The notes under the pieces were generated by a model. That model did no database searches, had not been told where the DNA came from, and saw only the letters and a program-made list of their open reading frames with translations. This document shows positions 24,646-33,261 of a stretch of 64,000 nt of DNA, in pieces. The DNA is from Bacteroidales bacterium (lineage in GTDB: Bacteria > Bacteroidota > Bacteroidia > Bacteroidales > UBA932). Numbering within the stretch: position 1 is the first letter of the stretch; every line of letters starts with the position of its first letter. A program made the translations under genes and the position numbers. The DNA lies in assembly GCA_017962925.1 (NCBI GenBank), contig JAGCUK010000013.1, forward strand, positions 1 to 64,000, in the 5' to 3' direction.

Positions 24646-26492
24646 TGGCTATGAAAAGAACGGTATATTCCATATTGCTTGCTGCATCTCTGTTATTCTG
24701 CTCATGCAAGGGCTTTTTGGACGAGAATCCTACCACATCTCTTTCGGAGACATCTGTTTATTCCAGCGAGAGCGCATTGGAGGCGCAAATCTACGGCATA
24801 ATGTCCTCGTTCTACGGCTCATATATGATGCAGGGGTATATGAACGAGCTTCTCCATTCTGCTTCCGGGCTTGTGATGTGGAAGGGACAGCGGACGCTTG
24901 ACAACTGGATCGACGGGCTTAAGTTTGCAAAATATTCCAACACGTCTCCAAACCAGACCTGGTATGCGCAACTTTATGCGGCCATTGCATGTTGCAACCG
25001 TCTGTTGGACAATCTTCCGGCCAGCCCCGTGAAAGACTCTTACAAAAAAGAGATTGAGGGAGAGGCTAGATTCTATCGGGCTGTGCTGTATTATTATCTG
25101 GCTCGTCTATATGGGGATGTGCCCCTTATAGTATCGTGCCCCCGATCCCTTGCGGAAACCAATCAGCCCCGCGTCGCATATTATAAAGTGTATGCCCAGA
25201 TTATTGACGACCTGGACAAGGCAGAGGAGTATATGCGTGATTATGCCAGAGTGGAATCTTTGACTCCCGGTAAGGGCCGCCCCTGCAAGTGGGCTGCAAC
25301 GTCGTTGAAGTCTTGTGTCTACTTGACGATTGGCTCGATGTTGAGTTCCTACGAGGCGGACCCCCAGGATCAGTTCTTTAATCCTTCAAAAGAAGGACGC
25401 ACTCCGGACTTCAGTGCCATCGGCATCGGCAATGCCGCGGATGCGTGGCTGCTTTGCTATCAGACCGCAGAAAACGTAATCAATAACGGGCCGTATGAAC
25501 TTGCTGCGGATTATCGTCTGCTTTTCAGGTGGACTGAACCTGAAGATTTCAATCTTAAAGAGAGGATTTTTGTTCTCCAGTCTACGATTTCCGCCACTCC
25601 GGAGAACCGACTTGCACTGATGTCCCTTCCAATATATCCGGAAGGTTCGTCAAACAAAACAATCAAGAATTCCAACGCCGGACGCTACCGCCCCAGCCGG
25701 TTCCTGTTCCAGAAGTTCGCGGCTGATAATGGTGGAGAAAAGACGGATGATCCCGATTATCCCAATCTCTATATCAGTTGCCCGGATCCCCGTTTCGATG
25801 CGAGTTTTATCCACACGACATCAAAGCGCCTAGATACCGGTGGAACCCTGAAAATCTATCCCACGATAAGCGGGGTGCTCACTGACGACAGCTCATTCAG
25901 TTTGCCGTACTACAAGAAGTATCTGGACCCGACCTTTGACGTTAACGCCGGTTCTGCGGATTTCTATCTGTTGCGGCTTGCAGAGGTTTATTTGAATGCA
26001 GCCGAAGCCGCGACCAACCTGTCATCGGCGAAAGGGGATGAATACTGGCAGAAAGCACTGCAGAGGGTTGAGGACCTTCACAAAAGGGCCAGGAACTCAG
26101 TTGACGGAGACACCCCCGCCACTTATCCTTCATGGGCAGCGAGGTCTTTTGCGGACAAGCAGGAACTGTCCGATGCCATTTTCTGGGAGAGGATGTATGA
26201 GATGTGCGGTGAAGGGCATGAGTACTTTGATACTCATCGAAATGGAGCGAAATGGATGGCGCGGGTATTGGCTGTCCCGATGAATGCTTTCCTTCAGCAG
26301 CCCGAACAGGGGCCTAACGTGTCTACGGGCGCAAAAGGCCATTTCAATTACAACTATGTCGGCACCTTGTATCCGACCAGCCAGTCGGATTTACGGAAGA
26401 GCTTGATGTGCGCTTTCCCTGCTACGACTGAGGCGCTTTATAATACTGCAATTGATCCGGTAGCCGATCAAAATGATTATTATTGGCAATGA
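24645..26492 (+). CDS. SusD/RagB-family nutrient-binding lipoprotein
   Basis: A lipoprotein of 615 residues. After MAMKR the signal peptide ends L-F-C-S-C-K-G-F-L-D-E, the typical SusD start with Cys and F-L-D. The N-terminal TPR-like helices and the R-F-Y-R-A-x-x-Y-Y-Y motif of the family are at about residue 140. The C-terminal part has L-L-R-L-A-E-V-Y-L-N-A-A-E-A-A near 443, the conserved RagB/SusD stretch. It would cap the upstream SusC and set glycan specificity. ATG 24651 is an alternative start. The stop overlaps the following fusion gene (ATGA). Confidence 0.93.
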   Translation: MAMKRTVYSILLAASLLFCSCKGFLDENPTTSLSETSVYSSESALEAQIYGIMSSFYGSYMMQGYMNELLHSASGLVMWKGQRTLDNWIDGLKFAKYSNTSPNQTWYAQLYAAIACCNRLLDNLPASPVKDSYKKEIEGEARFYRAVLYYYLARLYGDVPLIVSCPRSLAETNQPRVAYYKVYAQIIDDLDKAEEYMRDYARVESLTPGKGRPCKWAATSLKSCVYLTIGSMLSSYEADPQDQFFNPSKEGRTPDFSAIGIGNAADAWLLCYQTAENVINNGPYELAADYRLLFRWTEPEDFNLKERIFVLQSTISATPENRLALMSLPIYPEGSSNKTIKNSNAGRYRPSRFLFQKFAADNGGEKTDDPDYPNLYISCPDPRFDASFIHTTSKRLDTGGTLKIYPTISGVLTDDSSFSLPYYKKYLDPTFDVNAGSADFYLLRLAEVYLNAAEAATNLSSAKGDEYWQKALQRVEDLHKRARNSVDGDTPATYPSWAARSFADKQELSDAIFWERMYEMCGEGHEYFDTHRNGAKWMARVLAVPMNAFLQQPEQGPNVSTGAKGHFNYNYVGTLYPTSQSDLRKSLMCAFPATTEALYNTAIDPVADQNDYYWQ

Positions 26493-29400
26493 GAAAGATA
26501 CTGTTGATACTATCCATGGCATTGATTTTGGCTTGCTCTACAAAGGAGCCTAAGCCTGTCGTGCCTTCCGGGGCTGAAGATGATATTTGTTTGATTGCTG
26601 CCGCCCCTCCTGAAACGAAGGTTTCCTTCACGCAGGGGGTTGGCGTTGTCCATCTAGGGTGGGTAATCGAGGACAAGATTATTGGATTCACTGATTCGGG
26701 TTCGACTTTTACCTATGAGGTTGAAAGTGTAGATGCAAATACTGGTGCAGCATCACTGAAAAAGGTGTCCGGCGATGCTTTGAATGTTGGAGATAAGGTT
26801 TATGCGGTTTATTGCCCCGGGTGCACCGCTTCGGATATAAATGCTGGCGTTTTACAGGTAGACTTTTCCTCGCAGAATGCGGAGGAGATACCTGCCCTGA
26901 TGCTCGCCGAAGCCCAGGTTCCTGACACAAAGACCGTCACCTTGCAGTTTGATAATGCGGTCGCTTTGATAAAGATTGAGAATCCTGTTCTGGATGGCTC
27001 CAGGGCAGGGCGTCTTATCGATAAAGCCGTCGTGAGCGGGCATAATGTCGTATCTTCCGGTGTGGTGAGCATCGTTAACGATAAACTCAGTTTTACGGTT
27101 GACGCACCAAGCAAGTTCATAGAAAAGAAGCTCTCCGCAGCCGTTGTCAATGCATCTTATAGTCTCGATAATCCGATTTTTATCGCGGTGCCTCCTTGCA
27201 GTGTGGAGAAGCTTTCGTTGGTTGATGCAGATGATTTCCTGTTCAGTTATGTCCCCGCCGGTAGCGATGCTGAAAAATCCAAGTTCTATCATATTAATGC
27301 TAAGACTTTCAGTTCTGTCTCCCAGCCGGTGGCGAGCGATGTGGTGATAAATAACGTGAACTGGTCTGCGTATAATCTAGGGGCGACCATGGCTGCTTCA
27401 GATGGCCGTTCGGCTGGCGACTTGTATCGCTGGGCCGATACTGGTGTCATTTATTCTGCGAAAAGCACCACGTACAATGGCTCTGCTACCATCACATTTG
27501 ATGGTGACCATCAGTCTGGCTATACCTATTATCCGGGAGAAGTATATGCGACGGCAGAGAATGTGTACAGCAAGTATAACGAGACCGACGGCAAGACAGT
27601 GCTGGATCCCGTGGATGATATAGTACAGCTGAAGTATCCGGGAACCGGCTGGCGCATGCCAACCTATGAGAACTGGCTGGCATTATATGCGGCATCACAG
27701 GATACGGAGCATTATACGACTACAGGTGATTCCAAAACCTATGGCGTGTCTATCCAGGACAATGCCACCGGATTCCTGGTTTTCCTTCCGAGAAAGATTA
27801 TTTCCGGCACAACGGGAACCGGTGTAGCGAGTGTCGCTTACTACTGGAGCAGTACTGTGAACAGCGGTGCGGCTAAAAACAATTGGTCGCACGCCCATGT
27901 GGTCAAAATGTCGAACTCCTCGTTTATTACTACTTACGTGTTGGCGCGTACTATCGGCGTATCGGTACGTCCGGTGAAGGATGTGATTGACGAGAGCACA
28001 ATGACTTATGATGTCAAGGATGTTTCCTGGCCGGACCGCCCCCAGCTTAATGCCGGCAAATCTGTAGCTAGCCTTCCTGAATGGTCGGACATCAGTATTA
28101 ATTATTCGAATCTTACCGAGGGCGACCATCCCCGCTTGTTCCTCTTCGATAAGGATTTCAACGAAATCAGGCGTGCCCTGAATGAGGGAACGAATCCTTA
28201 TCTTTCCAAACTTCACGGAAAGGTCCTGGCTTATGCATCCAAGGAATCGAAGTCCACAGAAGACCTTACGTATAAATTGGATGCAAGCAATACTCGACTG
28301 CTGCAAGTTTCAAGAAGGGCCCTGCACAGGATAATAGACATGGCTTATGCCTATAAGGTTACAGGACTTGATAAATACCTGTATGCCGCGGAAGCGAACA
28401 TCAATGCTGTTTGTGACTTCCCGGATTGGCATCCCTCTCACTTCTTGGATGTCGGAGAGATGGCATTTGGCGTGGCCGTGGGCTATGACTGGCTCTACAA
28501 TGATTTGGATGATGCGACCAAGACAAAAGTTGCTGCAAAACTGAAGGCTTATGCACTGGACGAAGCATCCCGGGCCTATTCGCAATCTGGCAACTGGAAT
28601 CAGGTATGCAATGCCGGAATGATTTGTGCGGCTCTCGCGACCTACGAAAAGAATCCATCTCTTTCAGATGAGGTGATACGGAAATCGCTGTCCAGCAATG
28701 CCAGGCAGGTTTATGAAATCTATGCACCGGAAGGCGCGTTCCCCGAAGGTCCCGGTTACTGGGAGTATGGAACAACTTATCAGGGTATCCTTAATCTGGC
28801 CCTTGAATCTGCATTGGGGACAGACTTCGAGATAACCACTATCGACGGATTCCAAACCACTGGAGATTATTATATCTTCGAGCATGGTAATTCAAATAAG
28901 CGATTCAATTATTCTGATAGCGGCGAAGGTGTAGAGGCTTCGGTAGGATTGTGGTACATCGCCTACAAGATGGCTGATCCGTCATATCTGTACCTGGATT
29001 TGCCTTTCATGGATGACGGTTCTTATGTGGATGAAGACTACAACATTGTGCCATTGATTTGTGCATACAAGATGGGGCCAGTGACAGCTACCGCTCCTTC
29101 CGGACGTATGTACTATGCTCCGAATGGTTTGAATCCTATTTTTATTTGCAGGACAGGCTGGGCAAAGAATGACAGGTATCTTGCTGCAAAAGGCGGAAAG
29201 GCCGCTTTGGGGCACGGTCATATGGATGCCGGAGAAGTAGTATACGATGCCTTCGGAACCAGATGGTTCAAGGACTTCACTTATTCCACATCCTACACTG
29301 CGCAGGAGAATATGTATGCCACATTGGGGATTTCCAATTATGGCATGAATGAGGGCTCCTACAGGTGGATGCTTCTGCAGCATAACAATCGTTCTCACAG

Positions 29401-29878
29401 CACTATCACGGTAAACGACAAGACCCATGTTGTCAATGGGTTCGCCTCGCTTGTCGCACAATACGATACCAACACCCAGTTGGGAGGTACAATCAATCTT
29501 ACCCCGGTATTCGGGGGCGATCTCCAGAGTGCGACGCGTACCGCAGTGATCAAAGATTCGGACTATCTGCAGATAACCGATGTGCTGACAGCTCCTGGCG
29601 GTGCTCCGGCTCATATCAGGTGGACATGTGCATCAGATGGTGTGCCTACGGTCAAGAGTGACTGTATCGAACTGACAGATGGCGTCACCACGATGATTCT
29701 GGCGACTACCGGCGCAGACGTTGAATTCCGGACCTGGTCAACAGATCCGAAGGACTATGGCACACTGACATCTCCTTACGAGAATGTGCTGGATGGATAT
29801 CTTTGCGGATTTGAATTTGATATTCCGGCTGGGACCAGCGTAACTCTTGTTACAACACTGAAGAAGAAAAACGATTAG
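26489..29878 (+). CDS. Lipoprotein with FISUMP-like and heparinase II/III-like domains in one chain
   Basis: A protein of 1129 residues. Lipobox Cys16, fimbrillin-like region about 28-265, FISUMP-like domain about 280-498 (G-D-L-Y-R-W, G-T-G-W-R-M-P-T, Y-Y-W-S-S-T, V-R-P-V-K), a linker of about 45, then a heparinase II/III-like lyase about 545-1129. The lyase part shows G-N-W-N-Q-V-C, G-P-G-Y-W-E-Y-G-T and G-H-G-H-M-D-A-G. The first half is paralogous to the lipoproteins at 12104 and 13620, the second to the lyase at 15165. The FISUMP part stops at the point where the free lipoproteins end. Start is ATG 26489, which overlaps the SusD stop. Anchored, it should cut the polymer at the cell surface. 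Confidence 0.82.
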   Translation: MRKILLILSMALILACSTKEPKPVVPSGAEDDICLIAAAPPETKVSFTQGVGVVHLGWVIEDKIIGFTDSGSTFTYEVESVDANTGAASLKKVSGDALNVGDKVYAVYCPGCTASDINAGVLQVDFSSQNAEEIPALMLAEAQVPDTKTVTLQFDNAVALIKIENPVLDGSRAGRLIDKAVVSGHNVVSSGVVSIVNDKLSFTVDAPSKFIEKKLSAAVVNASYSLDNPIFIAVPPCSVEKLSLVDADDFLFSYVPAGSDAEKSKFYHINAKTFSSVSQPVASDVVINNVNWSAYNLGATMAASDGRSAGDLYRWADTGVIYSAKSTTYNGSATITFDGDHQSGYTYYPGEVYATAENVYSKYNETDGKTVLDPVDDIVQLKYPGTGWRMPTYENWLALYAASQDTEHYTTTGDSKTYGVSIQDNATGFLVFLPRKIISGTTGTGVASVAYYWSSTVNSGAAKNNWSHAHVVKMSNSSFITTYVLARTIGVSVRPVKDVIDESTMTYDVKDVSWPDRPQLNAGKSVASLPEWSDISINYSNLTEGDHPRLFLFDKDFNEIRRALNEGTNPYLSKLHGKVLAYASKESKSTEDLTYKLDASNTRLLQVSRRALHRIIDMAYAYKVTGLDKYLYAAEANINAVCDFPDWHPSHFLDVGEMAFGVAVGYDWLYNDLDDATKTKVAAKLKAYALDEASRAYSQSGNWNQVCNAGMICAALATYEKNPSLSDEVIRKSLSSNARQVYEIYAPEGAFPEGPGYWEYGTTYQGILNLALESALGTDFEITTIDGFQTTGDYYIFEHGNSNKRFNYSDSGEGVEASVGLWYIAYKMADPSYLYLDLPFMDDGSYVDEDYNIVPLICAYKMGPVTATAPSGRMYYAPNGLNPIFICRTGWAKNDRYLAAKGGKAALGHGHMDAGEVVYDAFGTRWFKDFTYSTSYTAQENMYATLGISNYGMNEGSYRWMLLQHNNRSHSTITVNDKTHVVNGFASLVAQYDTNTQLGGTINLTPVFGGDLQSATRTAVIKDSDYLQITDVLTAPGGAPAHIRWTCASDGVPTVKSDCIELTDGVTTMILATTGADVEFRTWSTDPKDYGTLTSPYENVLDGYLCGFEFDIPAGTSVTLVTTLKKKND

Positions 29879-29881
29879 GTA

Positions 29882-31543
29882 ATGTTGATGCTCCAGAATC
29901 TGGATTATGTAGCAATCCTTGTCTACCTGTTGCTCATGGCTTTCGTGGGCGTGCTTTTCGGGTATCTGGTAAAGGATTCGGGCTCATATTTCAAGGGCGG
30001 GGGAGCCATCCCCTGGCTTATGGCCGCCGTGACCAATTTCATGGGGCTTTTCAGTACCTTCGTATTCATCGCCTATGCAGGCATTGCTTATGAACACGGA
30101 ATCGTGGCGATGACCGTCCTCTGGGCATTCGTGCCGGCCTGCATAATTGGTGGTATTCTGGCAAAGAGATGGCGCCGGGTGGGTAGGACAAGCCCTATGG
30201 AGTATCTTGAAACCCGATATAGCTTCAATGTCCGCCAGACTATGACCTGGGCAGGTTTGGTCATGCGTTTTCTCGACAACATGGTCCGTCTTTATGCCAT
30301 CGGCATATTGATAACGGCAGTGACTCCGCTTTCCTTTGTCTGGGCTATCGTGATTTCCGGCCTCATCGTCACAACCTTCAACCTGTTCGGGGGAATGTGG
30401 TCGGTCTCCATTATGAGTACCATACAGTTCGTGATTCTTATCTTGGTCACTATTGTGTTGCTTCCACTCTCGCTGGGCGAAGCTGGAGGATTATCAAGTC
30501 TGGCAGAAAAGATGCCCGAACATCTGAATTGGTTCAACGGTCCAAAGGGGAACCTGTTCTGGCTGGGGGTTTTTTATGTGATGTCCATCATAAAGCAGAA
30601 CGAGAACTGGACATTCATTCAGAAATTCTATTGTGTCCGCGATGAAAGATCAGCCAGAAATGTAGGGCTTTTTACCGCTCTTCTGTTCCTGGTTTTCATC
30701 CCGGTCTTTTTGCTACCAACAGTGGTAGCCCCGCTGATTATCCCAGGCCTGGAGAACCCGGAGATGTCTTATGTGGTGCTGTCTGCGAAACTCCTCCCTG
30801 TAGGAATAATGGGAATCATGTTCTCATCATTGTTCGCTTCCACTATGTCCACGTTGAATGCTGAGTTTAACGTAATGTCGGGAGTTATTACTCATGATAT
30901 TTATCTGCGTCTATTCAATTCGAATGCTACTGACAAACAAACTTTAAGGGTCGCACGCATTGGAACTGTTGTCATAGGAGTAGTAATCACTCTTGGGGCC
31001 ATAGCAATTAATGGCACAGGTGTCTTTGAGATTAATAAACTATTTAGCGGAATCATGGCGATTCCTCTGGGCATCCCGCTGATACTAGGCGTTATTACGA
31101 AGCGCCCTGCCGGCCCCGCCGACACTTTGACAATAATACTAGGCGTCCTCATTGGAGTAGCGGTTAATCTGATTCCCGCCTTATCATGGGAAACAGGAAC
31201 GCTGATAGAGATCATCCTCTGCCTGATAATCTATTTCTTCCCTTATCCGGCACGCATGAGTGAGGAAAAGCAGACAGAGTTAGACTCTTTCTTCAACCAA
31301 CTATCCACACCTATCCAGGAAAAGGATAAACCGGTTATAACGCCGCAATATAAAAGGGTGTTATCTGCCTTGTTTATATTCTCTTTTGTGGTTGCCGGTG
31401 TACTGTTCTGTGTAATCAGCCTGCCGTCATTGAAGAGTCTTGGCGGTGAGTACAGCTTTATTGCAGGAAGCGCCTGCTTTGTCCTTGCCGCCCTTTTATG
31501 GCTTATTAAAAAACCACGTAAGACAATTCTTAATAAACACTGA
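29882..31543 (+). CDS. Sodium/solute symporter (SSS family)
   Basis: A 553-residue inner-membrane protein with about 13-14 hydrophobic helices. The SSS features include G-G-G-A-I-P-W near residue 40, R-W-R-R-V-G-R-T-S-P-M-E-Y-L-E-T-R-Y near 100 and a long conserved core. It begins 3 bases after the lyase fusion, so it belongs to the PUL operon. It most likely brings the monosaccharide or sugar acid released in the periplasm into the cytoplasm with sodium. The mutarotase gene behind it supports a sugar substrate such as L-rhamnose or a uronate. Confidence 0.88.
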   Translation: MLMLQNLDYVAILVYLLLMAFVGVLFGYLVKDSGSYFKGGGAIPWLMAAVTNFMGLFSTFVFIAYAGIAYEHGIVAMTVLWAFVPACIIGGILAKRWRRVGRTSPMEYLETRYSFNVRQTMTWAGLVMRFLDNMVRLYAIGILITAVTPLSFVWAIVISGLIVTTFNLFGGMWSVSIMSTIQFVILILVTIVLLPLSLGEAGGLSSLAEKMPEHLNWFNGPKGNLFWLGVFYVMSIIKQNENWTFIQKFYCVRDERSARNVGLFTALLFLVFIPVFLLPTVVAPLIIPGLENPEMSYVVLSAKLLPVGIMGIMFSSLFASTMSTLNAEFNVMSGVITHDIYLRLFNSNATDKQTLRVARIGTVVIGVVITLGAIAINGTGVFEINKLFSGIMAIPLGIPLILGVITKRPAGPADTLTIILGVLIGVAVNLIPALSWETGTLIEIILCLIIYFFPYPARMSEEKQTELDSFFNQLSTPIQEKDKPVITPQYKRVLSALFIFSFVVAGVLFCVISLPSLKSLGGEYSFIAGSACFVLAALLWLIKKPRKTILNKH

Positions 31544-31547
31544 AGAT

Positions 31548-31862
31548 ATGAAAAGAGAAGCCTTTAAAATGTTCCTTAAGCCCGGTTTCGAAGAAGAATA
31601 TGCCAGGCGTCACGCTGCCATATGGCCTGAACTCAAAGCCCTGCTCAGCGAATCCGGAGTAAGTGATTACTCGATTTTCTGGGACAAAGAGACCAATATC
31701 CTCTTTGCCGTTCAAAAAACATCCGGCGAAGGCGGTTCCCAGGATCTGGGCGACAACCCTATAGTTCAGAAATGGTGGGCTTATATGGCAGACATTATGG
31801 AAACAAATCCGGATAACTCCCCGGTTAGCATCCCCCTCCCTGAACTATTTTACATGGAATAA
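31548..31862 (+). CDS. rhaM: L-rhamnose mutarotase-like protein
   Basis: A cytoplasmic protein of 104 residues, the exact usual length of RhaM. The family pattern is present: F-L-K-P-G-F-E-E-E-Y near 8-17 with R-H-A-x-I-W-P-E-L after it, Y-S-I-F-W-D near 43, and Q-K-W-W-A-Y-M-A-D-I-M near 75. RhaM interconverts the alpha and beta anomers of L-rhamnose; some family members act on fucose. Start chosen at ATG 31548, 4 bases after the symporter. It is the last gene of the PUL and the best hint that the target polymer contains a 6-deoxyhexose. Confidence 0.85.
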   Translation: MKREAFKMFLKPGFEEEYARRHAAIWPELKALLSESGVSDYSIFWDKETNILFAVQKTSGEGGSQDLGDNPIVQKWWAYMADIMETNPDNSPVSIPLPELFYME

Positions 31863-31880
31863 AGGCTGATTACTCCAGAA

Positions 31881-33260
31881 CTAAAACTCCTCTGTGTCCA
31901 CGTCGTCCAGGCGACCGGACCAGAGGTATTTTCTTGTCTCCTTCACTATCACTCCACTGAGCAGCAGTACTGCCAGCAGGTTGGGGACGGCCATGATAGC
32001 ATTCGCGACTTCTGCCAGATTCCAAACCAGCGACAAGCTTATCACCGAGCCCGCAAACACTGCGGCTACCCAGAGTATCCGGTAGATACCTACCATAACC
32101 CTGGCGCGGCGCGCATTGCGTCCGGCAAGATATTCTACCGCCCTTTCTCCATAGTAAGACCATCCCAGGATGGTGGAGAAGGCGAAGGTGACGATTCCGA
32201 CCGACAGTATCATGGGCCCGATGACGGGCAGTTTGGAGAATGCAGCGTGGGTGAGAGCGGCACCGTGGGTGCTGTCGATATCCGGATGCGCGATGATGCT
32301 GCTCACGAGCACCAGGCCGGTGAGTGCGCAAACCACCACGGTGTCCCAGAAGGTGCCGGTAGATGAAACCAGCGCCTGACGCACGGGGTTGCGTGTTTTA
32401 GCCGCCGCGGCAACGATGGGTTCGGAGCCCAGACCGGATTCATTGGAGAAGAGTCCGCGGGCTATACCGAAGCGGCATGCAAGCATCACCGTCGATCCCA
32501 CGAAACCGCCACCTGCGGCCTTGGCGGAGAATGCGCTGGAGACGATCAGTTGCAGCGATTCCCCGAGGTAGTGCCAGTTGAGCCCCAGCAGCACCAGGCA
32601 TCCCAGCACGTATAAAACTGCCATGAAAGGCACCAGGGCGGAACAGACTTTAGCTATTCCTTTGACGCCGAACACTATGACCAGCAGGATCAGCGCTGCG
32701 AGGATACCTCCTACAATCCATCTGGAAAGGCCGTAACTCTCGTTAAGCAGCAGAGTGATGGAGTTCGCCTGAACGGTATTACCTATGCCGAATGCTGCGA
32801 GTGCGGTGAATACCGCGAAGATTATTCCCAGCCATTTGGCGTGAAGGCCGCGCTCCAGCGCGAACATCGGACCTCCCAGCATCCGCCCGTCCTGAGTGCG
32901 GACGCGGTACTTTACTGCCAGCAGGGACTCGCCATACTTGGTGGACATTCCGAACACGCCTGTGATCCAGCACCATAGCACTGCGCCGGGGCCTCCAAGG
33001 GTAACTGCCGTGGCAACGCCCACGATGTTTCCGGTGCCGATGGTGGCGGCAAGTGCCGTGGCCAGTGCCCCGAACGCAGACACGTCGCCGCTGGCTCCCT
33101 GGTCCTTTGCAAACGAGAGGCGAATGGCGGTGCCTATCCTCAGCTGAGGGAAACGCAGCCGCACCGTCATGTAGAGATGAGTCCCCAGCAGCAGGATTAT
33201 CATCGGCCACCCCCAGATGAAGCCGGATATCTTTGCTATGATGGCGTTCAACTCTTCCAT
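31881..33260 (-). CDS. Alanine/glycine:cation symporter (AGCS family)
   Basis: A 459-residue inner-membrane protein with about 11 helices. The AGCS signature G-T-G-N-I-V-G-V-A-T-A near residues 77-87 is followed by G-G-P-G-A-V-L-W-C-W. Members import alanine or glycine with sodium. It starts 1 base after the tandem esterase gene and is the last of three minus-strand genes. Its 3' end faces rhaM with 18 bases between. With a tricorn-like protease in the same unit, uptake of amino acids from peptide breakdown is plausible. Confidence 0.92.
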   Translation of the reverse strand: MEELNAIIAKISGFIWGWPMIILLLGTHLYMTVRLRFPQLRIGTAIRLSFAKDQGASGDVSAFGALATALAATIGTGNIVGVATAVTLGGPGAVLWCWITGVFGMSTKYGESLLAVKYRVRTQDGRMLGGPMFALERGLHAKWLGIIFAVFTALAAFGIGNTVQANSITLLLNESYGLSRWIVGGILAALILLVIVFGVKGIAKVCSALVPFMAVLYVLGCLVLLGLNWHYLGESLQLIVSSAFSAKAAGGGFVGSTVMLACRFGIARGLFSNESGLGSEPIVAAAAKTRNPVRQALVSSTGTFWDTVVVCALTGLVLVSSIIAHPDIDSTHGAALTHAAFSKLPVIGPMILSVGIVTFAFSTILGWSYYGERAVEYLAGRNARRARVMVGIYRILWVAAVFAGSVISLSLVWNLAEVANAIMAVPNLLAVLLLSGVIVKETRKYLWSGRLDDVDTEEF

Positions 33261-33261
33261 T

